Assembly (NCBI GenBank): GCA_022560025.1
Contig: JAFISE010000058.1
Coordinates: forward strand, 1 to 64,000
DNA: 64,000 bases
Source: Stagonosporopsis chrysanthemi
Lineage: Eukaryota > Ascomycota > Dothideomycetes > Pleosporales > Didymellaceae
Direction of reading: 5' to 3'
Shown in pieces: positions 18,076 through 28,797 of the stretch (the first letter of the stretch is position 1; every line of letters begins with the position of its first letter). The notes beneath the pieces were generated by a model. The model saw nothing but the letters and a program-made list of their open reading frames with translations. It searched no databases and was not told where the DNA came from. The position numbers and the translations under genes were made by a program.

Positions 18076-21000
18076 ATGCAGATGTACAATCCTTTCGGCC
18101 ATCGCCAGAGTATGCCCATCTGTGGCCTGTATTACAATGTTCGCGCCTTTGGTGGCCCTCGCAAGACCTACCTCCCCCAGGCCGAAGTCAAAGTGCACGC
18201 CACTATTCTTGCTACCACGTCCCGTACAGTACTCCAACAGACGTTCGTCAATCCGTCTACCACACGAGGCATCAGGGAAGTTCGCTACGCGTTTCCCCTC
18301 TACGATGGCGTGAGCGTGGTAGGCTTTTCCTGTCATGTAGGCAACCGTCTGATTGTTGGTGAAGTCGAGGAGAGAGAAAAGGCAAAAGAAGTATACAACG
18401 ACGCTGTTGCACGAGGCGAGACCGCGGGCTTGCTGGAGCAGCAACCAGAAGCATCAGACGTCTTCACCACCACCATCGGCAACATCCCGCCAAGTGCAAG
18501 AGTCGTCGTCAGCATCACTTATCTCGGCGAGCTGAAGCACGACATGGAAGTTGATGGCATCAGATTCACCATTCCTACCAGCATCTGCCCACGCTACGGC
18601 AACGTACAAGGTGCCTCACATCAACAGCTGAACGGCACCATCTCCATCACTGTGGACGCGGAGGTGGCCGACGGATCCTTCATTCAGAGGCTGCAGTCGC
18701 CATCACATCCCATAGCCATGTCAATGGGCACCATATCGGCTGACCCGAGTGCTGTACCGGTAATGAGTAGAGCATCGGCCACATTGAGCCTGGGCGTCGC
18801 GCACCTCGATACTGACTTCGTCTTGCAAGTCATCGCACCGCACACCGGCGTCCCAAAAGCCATACTTGAGACACATCCTACAATTCCCAACCATCGGGCA
18901 CTCATGGCCACGCTCGTTCCCAAGTTCACCCTTCCACCGGAGAATTCAGAAATCGTCTTTGTATGCGATCAGAGTGGCAGCATGCGAGGTTCCAACATGA
19001 CCCTTGCTAGAGAAGCACTTCAAGTCTTTCTGAAGTCTCTGCGCGTTGGCGTGAAGTTCAACATCTGCTCTTTTGGCAGCAACTACTCTTTCATGTTTCC
19101 TCGAAGCGCTTCTTACGGCCAGGAAACACTTGCTGCGGCTGTTTACCACGCTCAACAGCTTGACGCCAATTTTGGTGGCACAGAGATGCTTGAGCCAATT
19201 AAAGCTACTGTCGAGAATCGATACAAAGACATGTCTCTTGACATTGTCTTGCTGACTGACGGCGAGATCTGGAACCAGCACGAACTGTTCGCCTACCTCA
19301 ACGAGCAGATCCAAGAAAACAAGGCTCCTATTCGCATCTTCACTCTGGGCATCGGAAGCGGCGTCTCACACGCGCTTGTCGAGGGGGTGGCAAGAGCAGG
19401 CAACGGCTTCTCACAGTCTGTGCAAGAAGGCGAGAAGATGAATAGCAAAGTGGTACGAATGCTCAAGGGCGCTCAGTCTCCACATATCAACGATTACACG
19501 TTGGAGGTCAAATACCCATCTACCGAGAAGGAGGACGACTTTGAGATTGTCGAAAAGGTAGCAGATAGTCTGAAAGTTAAGCTTGACCTTAACGACAAGG
19601 CGGGGGTTACAGATATTGTAAGTACCTGGAGTTATATGCCAGACAGGCCTGGACTAACGCATCTTATCAGAAACAGAAGAAGCCCATCTCTTTATTCGAC
19701 ACCACGGCGGACCTTGACCAAACAATCACACCAACAGGAACAACCGGAGAAGACCGTTACGCCCATATCCCGTCCATTTCAGTCCCCAGAGTCGTGCAAG
19801 CGCCTCAAACTATACCGACCCTCTTCGCCTTCAATCGCACGTCGGTCTACCTTCTGATCGGTCCCGACGCACCCCGTGCAACACCAACCTCCGTTGTACT
19901 CCGCGGCACGAGCCAGCAAGGTCCTCTTGAGCTTGAGATCCCCATCCAAGCTCTCGAAGCGCCAGGCCAGACTGTACATCAGCTAGCAGCCAAGAAAGCT
20001 GTATCCGAGCTCGAGCAGGGTCGGGGATGGCTGGCCTCGGCATCCGATGCTGATGGCCAATTACTCAAGACGCGCTTCGATGGGCGGTTCAGCGAGATGG
20101 TCGAGCGCGAGGCGGTTCGACTGGGGGTGCAGTTCCAGGTCGGTGGGAAGTGGTGCTCGTTTGTAGCCACTGAGAAGACGATCCCCGTGCCACCGACAGG
20201 CGACGCGCCAGTAGAGGAGGAGTGGGAATTCCTTGAAGACGAGCAGCCCTCAGCCCCTGAAAGTGGTCTTGCAAGCACCGCAGCGCAGCAGCAACAGATT
20301 CGGCCCAACCAGCAGCACCTACAACGGCAACAGCTGACAGCATCGTTCGACGCATCTTCAACACTTGCTTCGTTCCATGCGGCCGGTGGAAGCGCTCCGC
20401 CAACCATGAAGAGGAAGAGTAGCGACGCAAGGCAAGCTGCTTGTCCAACCTCCTATTCCGGCTTCTCTCAAGGCGGCCACAACGCCTCTCCTGCCATATC
20501 ATTCGGTGGTGGTGTCAACCTACAATCGCAAGCCATGCGTCAGGCACCCCCGTCTCCAGGACAATCTCACTTTGGCGCCTGTTCATCCAATTCAGGATTT
20601 TCACTCTTTGGCGCTTCGTCCTCGTCCACTACGACGTCCTCGCCTTTTGGCACTCAACATGCACACGCTCCAAGCGCCTCGATCTTTGGCGCTCCAGCCA
20701 CAAACGCCTCTGTGGCCTCATTCTCAGCTGCATCAATTGTCAAGGGCCACGGCTCTCAAGCAGGCCACGGCGGACCCTCGCCGCAATCCTCCAGCAACGC
20801 ACTCCAGGACTACCAGATGAGTCTTATGCTCTGCGAGCAGCAGAACCGCAATCGGCTCCACATGTCCAGAATCCCGGACAACACAGGTCCTTGGAAGCGT
20901 GCTCAACAAAACCCAGGACCAGCGGCGTCGGCACAAGAAGCAGCGTTCCGTCCTGCCAGCTTCGAACCGCTCGGCTTCAGTTCGCAACCAGCTGCCTCGC

Positions 21001-21674
21001 TGGGTTACTCTCCAACGTCGCCGAGTTACTCTCCCACATCGCCAACCTACACTCCGACATCACCAATTTACATTCCCATATCACCAGGCTACTCTCCAAC
21101 ATCGCCAACCTTCGCTCCGACATCACCAACCTACATTCCCACATCAACCTATATTCCCACATCGCCAGGCTGCACCCCAACATCACCAACCTACTCCGCC
21201 AACCCACCACCCTACCAAAACTCACCCCGCTTCACCCCCACCCCACCAAACCACTCCCCATCCACCCTCTCCTCCTCCCCCCTCACCCTCCACCAAACAA
21301 CCACCCACCTCATAACCCACCAATCCTTCAACGGCCGCCTCCCCTACACCCCCACCCTGCTCTCCTGGCTGCGCATCAGCACCCCAGACTTCGAGCGCGC
21401 GGTGCAGAGCCTCTTTGCAGATGTGGATCTGGATCTGCACCACACGGAGGAGGCGCTGGTGGTGCTGCGAGGCGACGACGGGGTTGCAGCGGATGTGCTC
21501 GCCACGGCGCTCGGGGTGGTGTTTTTGGAGGAGAAGGTCGGAGAGTTGAGGGACGAGTGGGAGTTGGTTGTTGAGAAGGCGAGGGCGTGGGTTGGGGAGA
21601 CGGTGGGTGGGGTTGGGTGTGAGCGCGTGGTGGAGCGTGTGTGGCGCGTGGCGCGGAGGGTGGTGGTTGGGTAG
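18076..21674 (+). CDS. VIT and von Willebrand A domain protein with RNA Pol II CTD-like heptads
   Basis: Two exons, 18076-19617 and 19671-21674, joined in phase 0 across a 53-nt intron, give 1181 residues. The VIT domain spans ~20-160 (TYLPQAEVKVHATI, FPLYDGVSVVGFSC, FTTTIGNIPPSARV). The VWA domain spans ~290-475 with the MIDAS motif DQSGS in IVFVCDQSGSM and LLTDGEIW. A region around 590-690 (HQLAAKKAVSELEQGRGWL) matches the part after VWA in PARP4/VIT proteins. The next ~250 residues are Gln/Ser-rich with scattered FG dipeptides. Residues ~960-1028 are RNA polymerase II CTD-like heptads. The last ~130 residues form a folded helical tail (TPTLLSWLRISTPDFERAVQ). No signal peptide, so intracellular. 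The role is unknown. Confidence 0.88.
21006..21212 (+). repeat. 21-bp repeat encoding CTD-like heptads
   Basis: Successive units translate as YSPTSPS, YSPTSPT, YTPTSPI, YIPISPG, YSPTSPT, FAPTSPT, YIPTST, YIPTSPG, CTPTSPT and YSANPP. The consensus is that of the RNA polymerase II Rpb1 tail. Confidence 0.95.
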
Positions 21675-22235
21675 AGTTGGAGGATGTTGTAGTGTGGGAA
21701 TGTGGAAGGGGTTGATGGGCTAAAGGTGGAGGTGCTGAAGAAGAGCGGAGGGTTCGTAGTTTAAAGGTCTATAGTCATGGATCACCACAATGCATGTTGC
21801 GAACTTGGATAATTTTCAAATGTTTTTGTCGAGCTACTTGACCCATCCTCCACCAGGCGAGATCACCCCTGGGAGCGAGTCCTTGCGGACAAGCTCAACC
21901 AGAGGGTTCTCAACCTGATGGAGGCGGGCTGCGGCTACTATACATGGACAGCTGTCCATTCGACCTTCCAACCAGAGTGAAAGTGAAATCCGAATCATCC
22001 ATCCTTCCTCCCAGAAAGCAAAACTGCTTCATCCATCATCCTCCGGAAAACAAAACTCTGAACCTTTCCTTCCATCATACAAAGCAAGCAAAACTTGAAA
22101 CCTTCTGTCGCACGGAAAAAGCAAATTATCCATCGTACAAAAACGCCTGGTATCGAATAACCATGCAGTCCTCGCTATGCAAATCGATCGGGGGTATCTT
22201 ATCGTATCGTGTAATCGTGAAAGTCGTGAAAACGC
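21675..22235. other. Convergent intergenic region
   Basis: 3' regions of the VIT-VWA gene and the coiled-coil gene. Around 21980-22140 there are loosely repeated TCCATC and AAAGCAAAACT words, too diverged to call as an array. No gene was seen. Confidence 0.45.
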
Positions 22236-24488
22236 TCAGATGGGAGAGATCTCCTCCTCGTCGGAGTCGTAGGTGACGGTGGGGGCAGACCAGTGCTTCA
22301 TCTTGTCCAAGTAGACCTCGACACCTCCAGCGGCCCTAGCAGCAGCCAAAGCAGCCGCAAGCTCTGGGTCGTCGTCGAATCGGAGAGGCTCAGGCTGAGG
22401 CATATCGCCGAAGATGTCAACGGCCTTGAGAGGGGACTCGCCTGCGTCAGACTTTGCGCTCGGCGAAGGGTAGCTGACTTGCTGGAGGCGGCTGGGCTTG
22501 TGTGGTGTGTGCTTCATCAGCTTCTGGCGCTGGCGCTCAACCTCCTCATTGTGGTTTGAGCCTGGCAGGGCAACATGAGCAGGTGTGGGTGGGGGTGGTG
22601 GGGCCTGTGTCCAAACAGGCTGTGCGTGGGCCTCCTCTTCATCGGTGTCAGAGTCGGAGTCGGAGTCGGGAACACTGAATGAGCCGTGAACAGGGTCGTG
22701 TCTCTTGGGAGTGAACCTCGTGGCCGCGTTCATGTCGGTAAGTTTACGCTTGTAACTCTCGCGCTCGCTGGCGGTAGCTCTATTACCGCACGGCGTGGCG
22801 AAGATGTTGTTGCCCTCCTTATGATAGACGGTGTTGTTGAACATTGGCGAGGGGTCGATAGCGCGACGAGGGTGGTAGTCACGCAGGGAAGCCGTGCCGC
22901 CAAGGAATTCTTCGACTGGAGGGAGCACGACTTCGTTGACTGAGGCAGGCAACTCGTCACTGTGATTGACATGGGCAGTCTTGGCCTTCTTGGGCTCGTG
23001 CTCTTCCTCCTTCATGGAGAGGTACACGGCCCACGGTGGAACGACGTCGTCGTCTTCGAGATCTAGGATATCTTCGGGAAAACTGAATCCCGACTCCCAT
23101 GGCTTGCTAGCTGGGAAGTGCTTGAGATCGCGGAATAGGACGGGCGTCTCGAGACGCGTGCGCTTCTCGTTAGCGAAGGGGTCGTTCTTCAGTGCGGCAG
23201 CAATCTTCTTGGCCCAAACTTTGGCTTTGCCAATCTCTTGCTGATCTACGCCCTTCAGGAGGGCCTTGACGACGCGGTTCTGCTTCCTCGGCTTGGAGGG
23301 GCGCTTGAGGCGCTGCTCGCCAACAGGAGTGGGAGGCATTGTGAGGGCCTCAGTCATGGTGTCGGGTGGAGGACGTCGTGCAGGTGAGGGAGAGGGTGCT
23401 GCAGGTGGTGGAGTCCCGAACATGCTTCTGATCGCCGTGAACGACGAGGTGATGGTGCCAAAGAGACCCCTGGAGGGTGTCGAGGGGATCTCGTTGTGGA
23501 CTGGTGCTGACGGAGATGTGTGCTGGACCTCTTCCGCTGGAGGTGATGGTGACCTTGCCGCGTCGTCAAAATCGACAGACGCCTCTGTCAACGTCGGCGA
23601 TGCGGGTGCAGGAGGTTTGGCGGCCTCCTGCACGTGACGGAGCAGGGCCATCGCGGACTCGTCGCCAATCAGATGAGATGTCTTGGCGGGTTCGGGTTCT
23701 GGCTGCTCGACATTGAAGGAGTCGAATTCTGGAAATGGCGTGTCAGCTTGGACCGGGAAGGTCTGTGGTTGAAAGTCGGGCTGGAAATCGGGCTGAAAGT
23801 CGGGCTGAAAGTCTGGTTGAAGTTCTGGCTCAGTGCGTTGCTGAAGCTGAGACTCGAGATCTGCGGCATAAGCCTGGACGCGAAAGAGGTCGGCGCGTGC
23901 GCTGTCCCTCTCTTCTCTGAGGACGTCACGTTCTGATTCGAGCTTCGCATATCGAGCCTCCAATTCAGACATTTGAAATTCAAAGCGGGCATTCTCGAAC
24001 TCTGCAAAAGAAAGTTTAATAGGTCTGGTCAGTGGGGAGAAATATGAAAGTAGGGGCTCACTTGTAGACCAAAAATAAGGAATCTCTTGCTCCTCATCGG
24101 ACTCTTCCGCTTGAAAAGGTGCTGGCTGAGTAGGTGCAGGCGCGGGTGTTGAGGCCTTCCTGGTGTTGGGTCGCTGCTTCTTAGCGGGCTGCTCGTCCAG
24201 AGCGCGTAGTGGTGATTCAGCTTCAGTGGTGGAGCGGAGGCGGCGCTTGTTTGTTGCGCGAGCTGGCGTGGCGGTGGGGGCTGGTGTGGACGCGACCGCG
24301 TCGGAACGCGTGGCGGGCTGCGCGTTGCTGCGCGAGCTGGCTGCGGTGTCTTTTGCGGCCTTTGAGGTCTTCGAGGACGCGGCCTTCTTGGGAGCAGTGC
24401 GAGTGCGCTTGCTGCGCGTCTCGACTGCAGTGACCTCTTCGGTCACTTCAGCAACCGCGGTGCGGCGCGTGGTGCGTCGAGTCGACAT
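22236..24488 (-). CDS. Hypothetical nuclear-type coiled-coil protein
   Basis: Open for 750 codons, but a 60-nt stop-free intron (24002-24061, GTGAGC...TTTTGCAG) lies inside, so the spliced product is 730 residues. The N-terminal ~140 residues are Lys/Arg/Ala/Thr-rich with KRTR and KKQRP nuclear-signal-like clusters. Spliced residues ~150-200 form a coiled coil (ELEARYAKLESERDVLREER). Four PDFQ units follow. The middle is Pro/Ser-rich and contains SRGLFGTITSSF. A conserved-looking part (KPRKQNRVVKALLKGV, then KVWAKKIAAALKNDPF) precedes an acidic tail (DSDSDSDTDEEE). I do not recognise a named family. A chromatin or nuclear-architecture role is only a guess. It shares a promoter with vma6. Confidence 0.75.
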   Translation of the reverse strand: MSTRRTTRRTAVAEVTEEVTAVETRSKRTRTAPKKAASSKTSKAAKDTAASSRSNAQPATRSDAVASTPAPTATPARATNKRRLRSTTEAESPLRALDEQPAKKQRPNTRKASTPAPAPTQPAPFQAEESDEEQEIPYFWSTSEPLLSYFSPLTRPIKLSFAEFENARFEFQMSELEARYAKLESERDVLREERDSARADLFRVQAYAADLESQLQQRTEPELQPDFQPDFQPDFQPDFQPQTFPVQADTPFPEFDSFNVEQPEPEPAKTSHLIGDESAMALLRHVQEAAKPPAPASPTLTEASVDFDDAARSPSPPAEEVQHTSPSAPVHNEIPSTPSRGLFGTITSSFTAIRSMFGTPPPAAPSPSPARRPPPDTMTEALTMPPTPVGEQRLKRPSKPRKQNRVVKALLKGVDQQEIGKAKVWAKKIAAALKNDPFANEKRTRLETPVLFRDLKHFPASKPWESGFSFPEDILDLEDDDVVPPWAVYLSMKEEEHEPKKAKTAHVNHSDELPASVNEVVLPPVEEFLGGTASLRDYHPRRAIDPSPMFNNTVYHKEGNNIFATPCGNRATASERESYKRKLTDMNAATRFTPKRHDPVHGSFSVPDSDSDSDTDEEEAHAQPVWTQAPPPPPTPAHVALPGSNHNEEVERQRQKLMKHTPHKPSRLQQVSYPSPSAKSDAGESPLKAVDIFGDMPQPEPLRFDDDPELAAALAAARAAGGVEVYLDKMKHWSAPTVTYDSDEEEISPI

Positions 24489-24834
24489 TGCGCTGCAGTA
24501 CGAGTTAGCCGGGGCGCGCAGTGCAGCTGCGGGGTGAGTGACTTACGAGGCAGGTGTGACTTGCCGCCTGGCTGCTTCTCAATCGAGTGCAGGGAAGAGT
24601 TGTGTGGGTGCTTTCAGCTGGGTGGATGTGGGTTGTGCTTGCGCGTTGGTGTGAGCCTGCCAAAAGTTGAAGTTGTGATGTCGAGGAGGAAGGCGCGAGT
24701 TCGGCCGAGAATTTATTGTGGTTCGCACAACAGTGACTAACCCGCGCTGGGACTAGTGGCGCCGAGCCCAGCAACACCATGACGGCAGCTGGGCTTCTGT
24801 AGCAGCAACGTCTTGTATCTTGTATCATTGCAAC
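24489..24834. promoter_or_regulatory. Shared promoter of the coiled-coil gene and vma6
   Basis: A 346-bp head-to-head interval with no coding potential. The vma6 start context is CAACATGG. Confidence 0.5.
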
Positions 24835-26089
24835 ATGGAGGGCCTTTTCTACAACGTCAACTACGGGTATGTGCAGTGTTTGCAGCCATGTGCTGATCTC
24901 TGCTGATGACCTCCACAGCTACATCGAGGGCGTTGTGCGTGGCTACCGCAATGCGCTGCTCACCAGCCAGAACTACAGTAACCTGACGCAATGCGAGACC
25001 ATCGATGGTAAGCCTTGTTTCACCGGCGCATCCTTCCTCTCTATCTAACAGTCGATTGCAGATGTCAAGCTGCAGCTTTCACCCGCTTACGGCGACTTTC
25101 TCGCCTCCCTGCCTCCCAACCCTTCCACGTCTGCGCTCGCCGCCAAAACAACCGACAAGCTCGTCGCTGAGTTCCGCTACATCCAGGCCAACGCTACAGG
25201 CTCGCTCTCCAAGTTCATGGAGTATCTCACCTACGGCTACATGATCGACAACGTCGCGCTGCTGATTACAGGCACGCTGCACGAAAGGGACACCCGCGAG
25301 CTGTTAGAGCGATGCCACCCTCTTGGGTGGTTCGAGACTATGCCGGTGTTGTGCGTGGCCACCAATATCGAGGAGCTCTACAACTCTGTCTTGATCGAGA
25401 CCCCGCTTGCGCCGTACTTCAAGGGCTCGCTCAGCCACCAGGATCTCGACGAACTGAACATCGAGATCATCCGCAACACCCTGTACAAGAACTACCTCGA
25501 GGACTTCCACAACTGGATCAACACCGATCCGGAGATCGCTGGAACACCCACCTCGGACGTCATGTCTGAGGTTCTGGAGTTCGAGGCCGACCGCAGGAGC
25601 ATCAACATCTCGCTCAACTCGTTCGGCACCGAGCTCTCCAAGGCAGACAGGAAGAAGCTGTACCCTGGTCTTGGCAAGCTGCATCCTGAGGGAACCATGA
25701 TGCTGTCCCGAGCCGACGACGTCGAGGGCGTGCGCATCGCCGTGGAGAGTGTGACAGAGTACAAGACCTTCTTCGACCAGACAGGGCTTAGCCAGGGCAG
25801 TGGCGGCGCTGTTGGCAACATGGCAGGCGGCACAGGTGGAGAGTCTAGGAGCTTGGAAGACTTGTTCTATCAGAAAGAGATGGAGATCTCGAAGCTTGCA
25901 TTCACCCACCAATTCACACACGCTGTTGTCTATGCGTGGGTTAAGCTGCGCGAACAGGTACGTATCGCCTCGCAACACATGCCTTTACAATTAACACCCA
26001 AACAGGAAATTCGAAACATCACATGGATAGCTGAGTGCATTGCACAGAACCAGAAAGAGCGAATCGGTAACTATATCAGTGTGTTCTAA
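24835..26089 (+). CDS. vma6: V-type H+-ATPase subunit d (Vma6)
   Basis: Four exons, 24835-24866, 24919-25007, 25062-25957 and 26006-26089, give 366 residues, close to the family length. It starts MEGLFYNVNYGYIEGVVRGY, the family signature. Other anchors are FMEYLTYGYMIDNVALLITG, CHPLGWF, NTLYKNYLEDF, FEADRRSINI and the end RNITWIAECIAQNQKERIGN. Subunit d sits on the V0 c-ring and couples it to the central stalk in acidification of the vacuole and endosomes. The third intron (25958-26005) is 48 nt, a multiple of three without a stop, so an unspliced reading would add 16 residues; the spliced form matches the family. Confidence 0.97.
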
Positions 26090-26616
26090 GCTCAGCGTTC
26101 GGCGCAGTTGTAGCATATTCGGTTTGACCATGCAGCGTATTGGTTGGCGTCAAGGTTCGGTTCGTATATCCAGACTCTATTCATTAGAATGTACATGATC
26201 GTGGATGCTTTCTCTGTCCACTACCATCATCGATTCTTTCTGCTTGTCTGCTGCACCATGCACGCTCATTTGCACCCCGCCTCCCTTGGCGCCTTTTATA
26301 CATTGTTCATGCCATTCACCTAGCTTCGCCGCACGACACCACCAGCGATTTTCACACATGAGAAACTCCACGCAGATACAATGTGTAAACGCAACTTCAT
26401 TAAAATCACTGGGTATCATCTCAACATTACTCGTAAACAGCCCCGACACCCTCCACCCACAGAATCAGCTTCCTTGTTAGCCAATCCGCGTCCCGGAACC
26501 CGCCATCCTCCTCGATCACCGCATCTGCCTGCGCATTCATCTCCCTGTAGATGGCAAACACGCTCACGGCCTACTTCGTTCATCTGCCACCGTCATCACC
26601 CCACCACACTGCCCGC
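26090..26616. other. Convergent intergenic region
   Basis: 3' regions of vma6 (plus) and the disordered-protein gene (minus). No gene was seen. Confidence 0.45.
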
Positions 26617-28194
26617 CTAGTAACGCCCCGCCAACTCCTTCATCACCCCCATCTCATCCAGCTTCCGCAACAGCGTCCGCACAAACCCAAACACCCTCCG
26701 CCGCTTCTTCGCGTCCGCGTGCGGCGGCTCGGGAAGACGCTCGTCCCGCGGCTGCGGCGGGCGCGACGACCGGGGAACACGAGGCAGCGGCTTGCGCGCC
26801 GTCTTCGCCTCAGTCGATGTGCGCGCCGACGCGGGGACGTGCGAGACATCGGATGCGGCGTACGTCGAGGCCGCGACGTCGAAGTACTCGCTTGTGCGGG
26901 ATCCGGGGCGCGAGGACGACGGCGAGCGGTGCACGTGCATGGTGCGTCCGTCGTAGGCGTAGGCGTAGGCTGTGGCCGCGTCGTGGCCCGAGGCATACCC
27001 TCGGTCTGGATGACTGGGTCCACGCGCGGTCGAGGAGGTCGAGGGCTGGAAGTGCACAGTCAGTCCCCCGCGCTCGGTCACGCTGTATGCTCCCCCTTGC
27101 TGCTTTGCACCGATTTCGCTGTCGCTGCCGCGTGATGACGGCGCGGTGTGGTATGTCGACAGCGAGGAGTGGGATGGCGCGGGCGAGGCGTGAGGACCCG
27201 GCACCGCATGGGATGAGAAACGCTGTGTGCGGTGAACCTGTGGGGGATGCGTCTTGCGGCCCTGCGGGACGTGGTGGTGCGGGGCCTGGGAGGGGAGACG
27301 GGGCAGCGGACGGTCCGCATACATCTTGACCTGCCCTGCGTACTTGGGGTCGCAGTCGACGGCCGAGTCATGGCGAGCGGAGTTGGGAGGGCGGGCCGGG
27401 AACGGTTTCGACAGTGCGGTAGCCCTGCGTGGGACGCTGGGCCGGAAGTTTTCCTTCCCCGCCACCTCACAGCGTAGAGGCGAGGCAGCGACTGGGTTTG
27501 AAGGCGTGAGCGTCTTGGATGGCAGGGGCGGGACGGGCAGTTTCTTGTTGACGCCATTGCGGTACGAAACCTCCATGTCCCCACTCGACGTGAAATCCAC
27601 AAACATGGTCCCCGAGCTGCCTGGCCGCACAGCGTCGAGATCAGTCGCCGACGTGTTCCACGCCAGGTAGTCATCAATCAGGCTATGCATCTCCGACATG
27701 CGGGAGTGCACCGGGGGTGTCGGCATGTCCTTGTCCCGCGACGCCCATTGCTGGCGCGGCCCCTGGGGCATCGGCGTCAGCGTCATGCGTCGCGCATTCA
27801 CATCGAACTCCTGCAGGGCCGCACGGGGCGGCAGCACTTTCATGACATTGGCCTCGTCGCGCCGGTGCCAATCCTGATAATAATCTGCGCGAGGTGACGG
27901 CGGTATAGGACGGGCACCACCTGGACGGGACCGAAGGAGGTTTTGCTCTTGATATGAGCGGTGGTGTGGTCGACGAGGCCCAGCCTGCTGGGACTGCGTC
28001 GATGGGAGTGCCATGCTGGAGCGCTGTGTTTGGTGTGCGGTGTACATCGTAGTTTTGGCTTGCTTGCTTGGACTCGATGGACAGTTGGATGGCTTTGTCT
28101 TTGGGGAGCGGGATGGGTCTGGTAGGAAGCGTATTTGTGAGAGGCGGGTTGCCATGCTGTGCAGTGAAATTGGGGACGCCGTGTGAGTGAACAT
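26617..28194 (-). CDS. Hypothetical Pro/Ser/Arg-rich protein with basic C-terminal helix
   Basis: A single frame of 525 codons from ATG 28194; in-frame ATGs at 28155 and 28047 are alternatives. The protein is mostly predicted-disordered by composition: Pro, Ser, Arg and His rich, with short PPLPSK and LPRLPSQ stretches like SH3-ligand motifs. More ordered bits are MSEMHSLIDDYLAWN and GTMFVDFTSSGDMEVSYR. The end, KKRRRVFGFVRTLLRKLDEM, is a basic amphipathic helix that could bind membrane or protein. No family was recognised. The length, codon use and one-directional open frame support a real gene. Confidence 0.65.
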   Translation of the reverse strand: MFTHTASPISLHSMATRLSQIRFLPDPSRSPKTKPSNCPSSPSKQAKTTMYTAHQTQRSSMALPSTQSQQAGPRRPHHRSYQEQNLLRSRPGGARPIPPSPRADYYQDWHRRDEANVMKVLPPRAALQEFDVNARRMTLTPMPQGPRQQWASRDKDMPTPPVHSRMSEMHSLIDDYLAWNTSATDLDAVRPGSSGTMFVDFTSSGDMEVSYRNGVNKKLPVPPLPSKTLTPSNPVAASPLRCEVAGKENFRPSVPRRATALSKPFPARPPNSARHDSAVDCDPKYAGQVKMYADRPLPRLPSQAPHHHVPQGRKTHPPQVHRTQRFSSHAVPGPHASPAPSHSSLSTYHTAPSSRGSDSEIGAKQQGGAYSVTERGGLTVHFQPSTSSTARGPSHPDRGYASGHDAATAYAYAYDGRTMHVHRSPSSSRPGSRTSEYFDVAASTYAASDVSHVPASARTSTEAKTARKPLPRVPRSSRPPQPRDERLPEPPHADAKKRRRVFGFVRTLLRKLDEMGVMKELAGRY

Positions 28195-28797
28195 TGTTGG
28201 GATGGGTGCATTGTGTGTGGGTGAGGGTTAGACATTGTGGGCGGGCATGAAGATAAGTGCGATGAGTGATGATGTGCGTTGGTTGGGAAATCTCTGATGT
28301 TGTGAGTGAGCCGTTATCAGGTGTAGTTGGGCACTATCATGTTATGAAGAGTGTACTCACCGACAGGGGTCGCCCAGCGTGCAGGCCTAACAAGGTGGAG
28401 CGAATTTCCATGGCAACACCAAAAGTCGGTCACGGTGCAGGACAACGCTGGAAGAACACGCAAGCAAGTTGGAAGATGATTGTAAAACAAATCTAATGCA
28501 TCTACATTAGCGAATTAAGTACTTGAGATCCCATTGTACGATATGGTGCCCTCGACACATGCAGCCTAAATGCATCGCGATATCGCGTACATGAAAAGGA
28601 AACCACAAAACTCGACAAATTGGACCGAAACATGTCAAACAGAGAAGCGGAAATGGTATAGACCAAACAGAGCCAACTCCGCGGGACGAACAATAGACAG
28701 AGAAAGGTAGAACCACACGGCGTCCCAACCCTCGGGTATATCAGCGAGCACCAAAGCCGTCCTCATCACCTCCATGTACGAGAACAAATAAACCAGC
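28195..28797. other. Intergenic between two minus-strand genes
   Basis: Includes the 3' UTR of the Crp1-like gene and the promoter of the disordered-protein gene. No gene was seen. Confidence 0.45.

Noticed and set aside
20441..21574. A long His/Pro/Arg/Leu-rich plus-strand frame (377 codons)
   Set aside because: It is an alternative frame of the VIT-VWA gene; its repeats mirror the CTD-like DNA repeat and it has no domain.
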